Shown here piece by piece: positions 5,773 through 5,783 of a DNA stretch of 5,783 nt; position 1 is the stretch's first letter; each line of letters begins with the position of its first letter. The stretch is from the NCBI GenBank assembly GCA_014804385.1, contig JAAUZW010000036.1, forward strand, positions 23,732-29,514. Direction: 5' to 3'. This DNA comes from Lachnospiraceae bacterium (GTDB lineage Bacteria > Bacillota > Clostridia > Lachnospirales > Lachnospiraceae). Below the pieces are notes generated by a model. It had not been told where the DNA came from, did no database searches, and was given only the letters and a program-made list of their open reading frames with translations. The position numbers and the translations under genes were made by a program.

Positions 5773-5780
5773 AATCTATG
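5773..5780 (-). promoter_or_regulatory. Possible sigma-E -10 element of the sipL promoter (-35 outside window)
   Basis: CATAGATT on the minus strand differs by one base from the sigma-E -10 consensus CATACANT. It lies 31 nt upstream of the GTG start, a suitable distance. The matching -35 (ATA-like, about 14-16 bp further upstream) would fall beyond the right edge, so only half of the promoter can be judged. Sigma-E control would fit a mother-cell coat protein. Confidence 0.35.
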
Positions 5781-5783
5781 CAC

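Overview
The window looks like the chromosome of an endospore-forming Clostridia bacterium, most likely in or near the Lachnospiraceae. The grounds are a SipL-type spore-coat protein, an MEP-pathway isoprenoid gene, strong AGGAGG-type ribosome binding sites, moderate GC with AT-rich intergenic gaps, and a 209-residue protein of a type I associate with Lachnospiraceae. The assignment rests on gene content and style, not on a database search.

Layout from left to right. Positions 1-518 (minus) hold a GntR regulator of the FadR/FCD subfamily, cut at its C-terminus by the window edge. Positions 538-1422 (minus) hold ispE, which lies 19 nt upstream of the regulator and is probably co-transcribed with it. 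The divergent gap 1423-1677 carries a minus-strand promoter whose -35 box lies inside a GntR-type palindrome, plus the leader of a plus-strand gene at 1678-2307 encoding a Cys-free 209-residue protein of unknown function. Two hairpins at 2331-2433 separate that gene from a convergent minus-strand gene (2432-4033) for a membrane-anchored spermidine-synthase-like protein. The 4034-4184 gap holds a good minus-strand promoter followed at its predicted start point by a 66-nt nested inverted repeat. The last gene (4185-5741, minus) is a DUF3794/SPOCS plus LysM protein that looks like sipL, starting at GTG.

How the genes relate. sipL, ispE and the GntR gene are, as I recall, close neighbours in other sporulating Clostridia, often near spoIIR. 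Here the plus-strand gene and the spermidine-synthase-like gene lie between sipL and ispE, so they look like an insertion into, or a lineage-specific arrangement of, that block. The clearest regulatory hypothesis is that the GntR protein represses its own ispE-gntR operon through the palindrome at 1477-1488. I see no CRISPR array, tRNA, rRNA, transposase or phage gene. The most unusual items are the uncharacterised 209-residue protein with its structured leader and the 66-nt hairpin in front of the spermidine-synthase-like gene.
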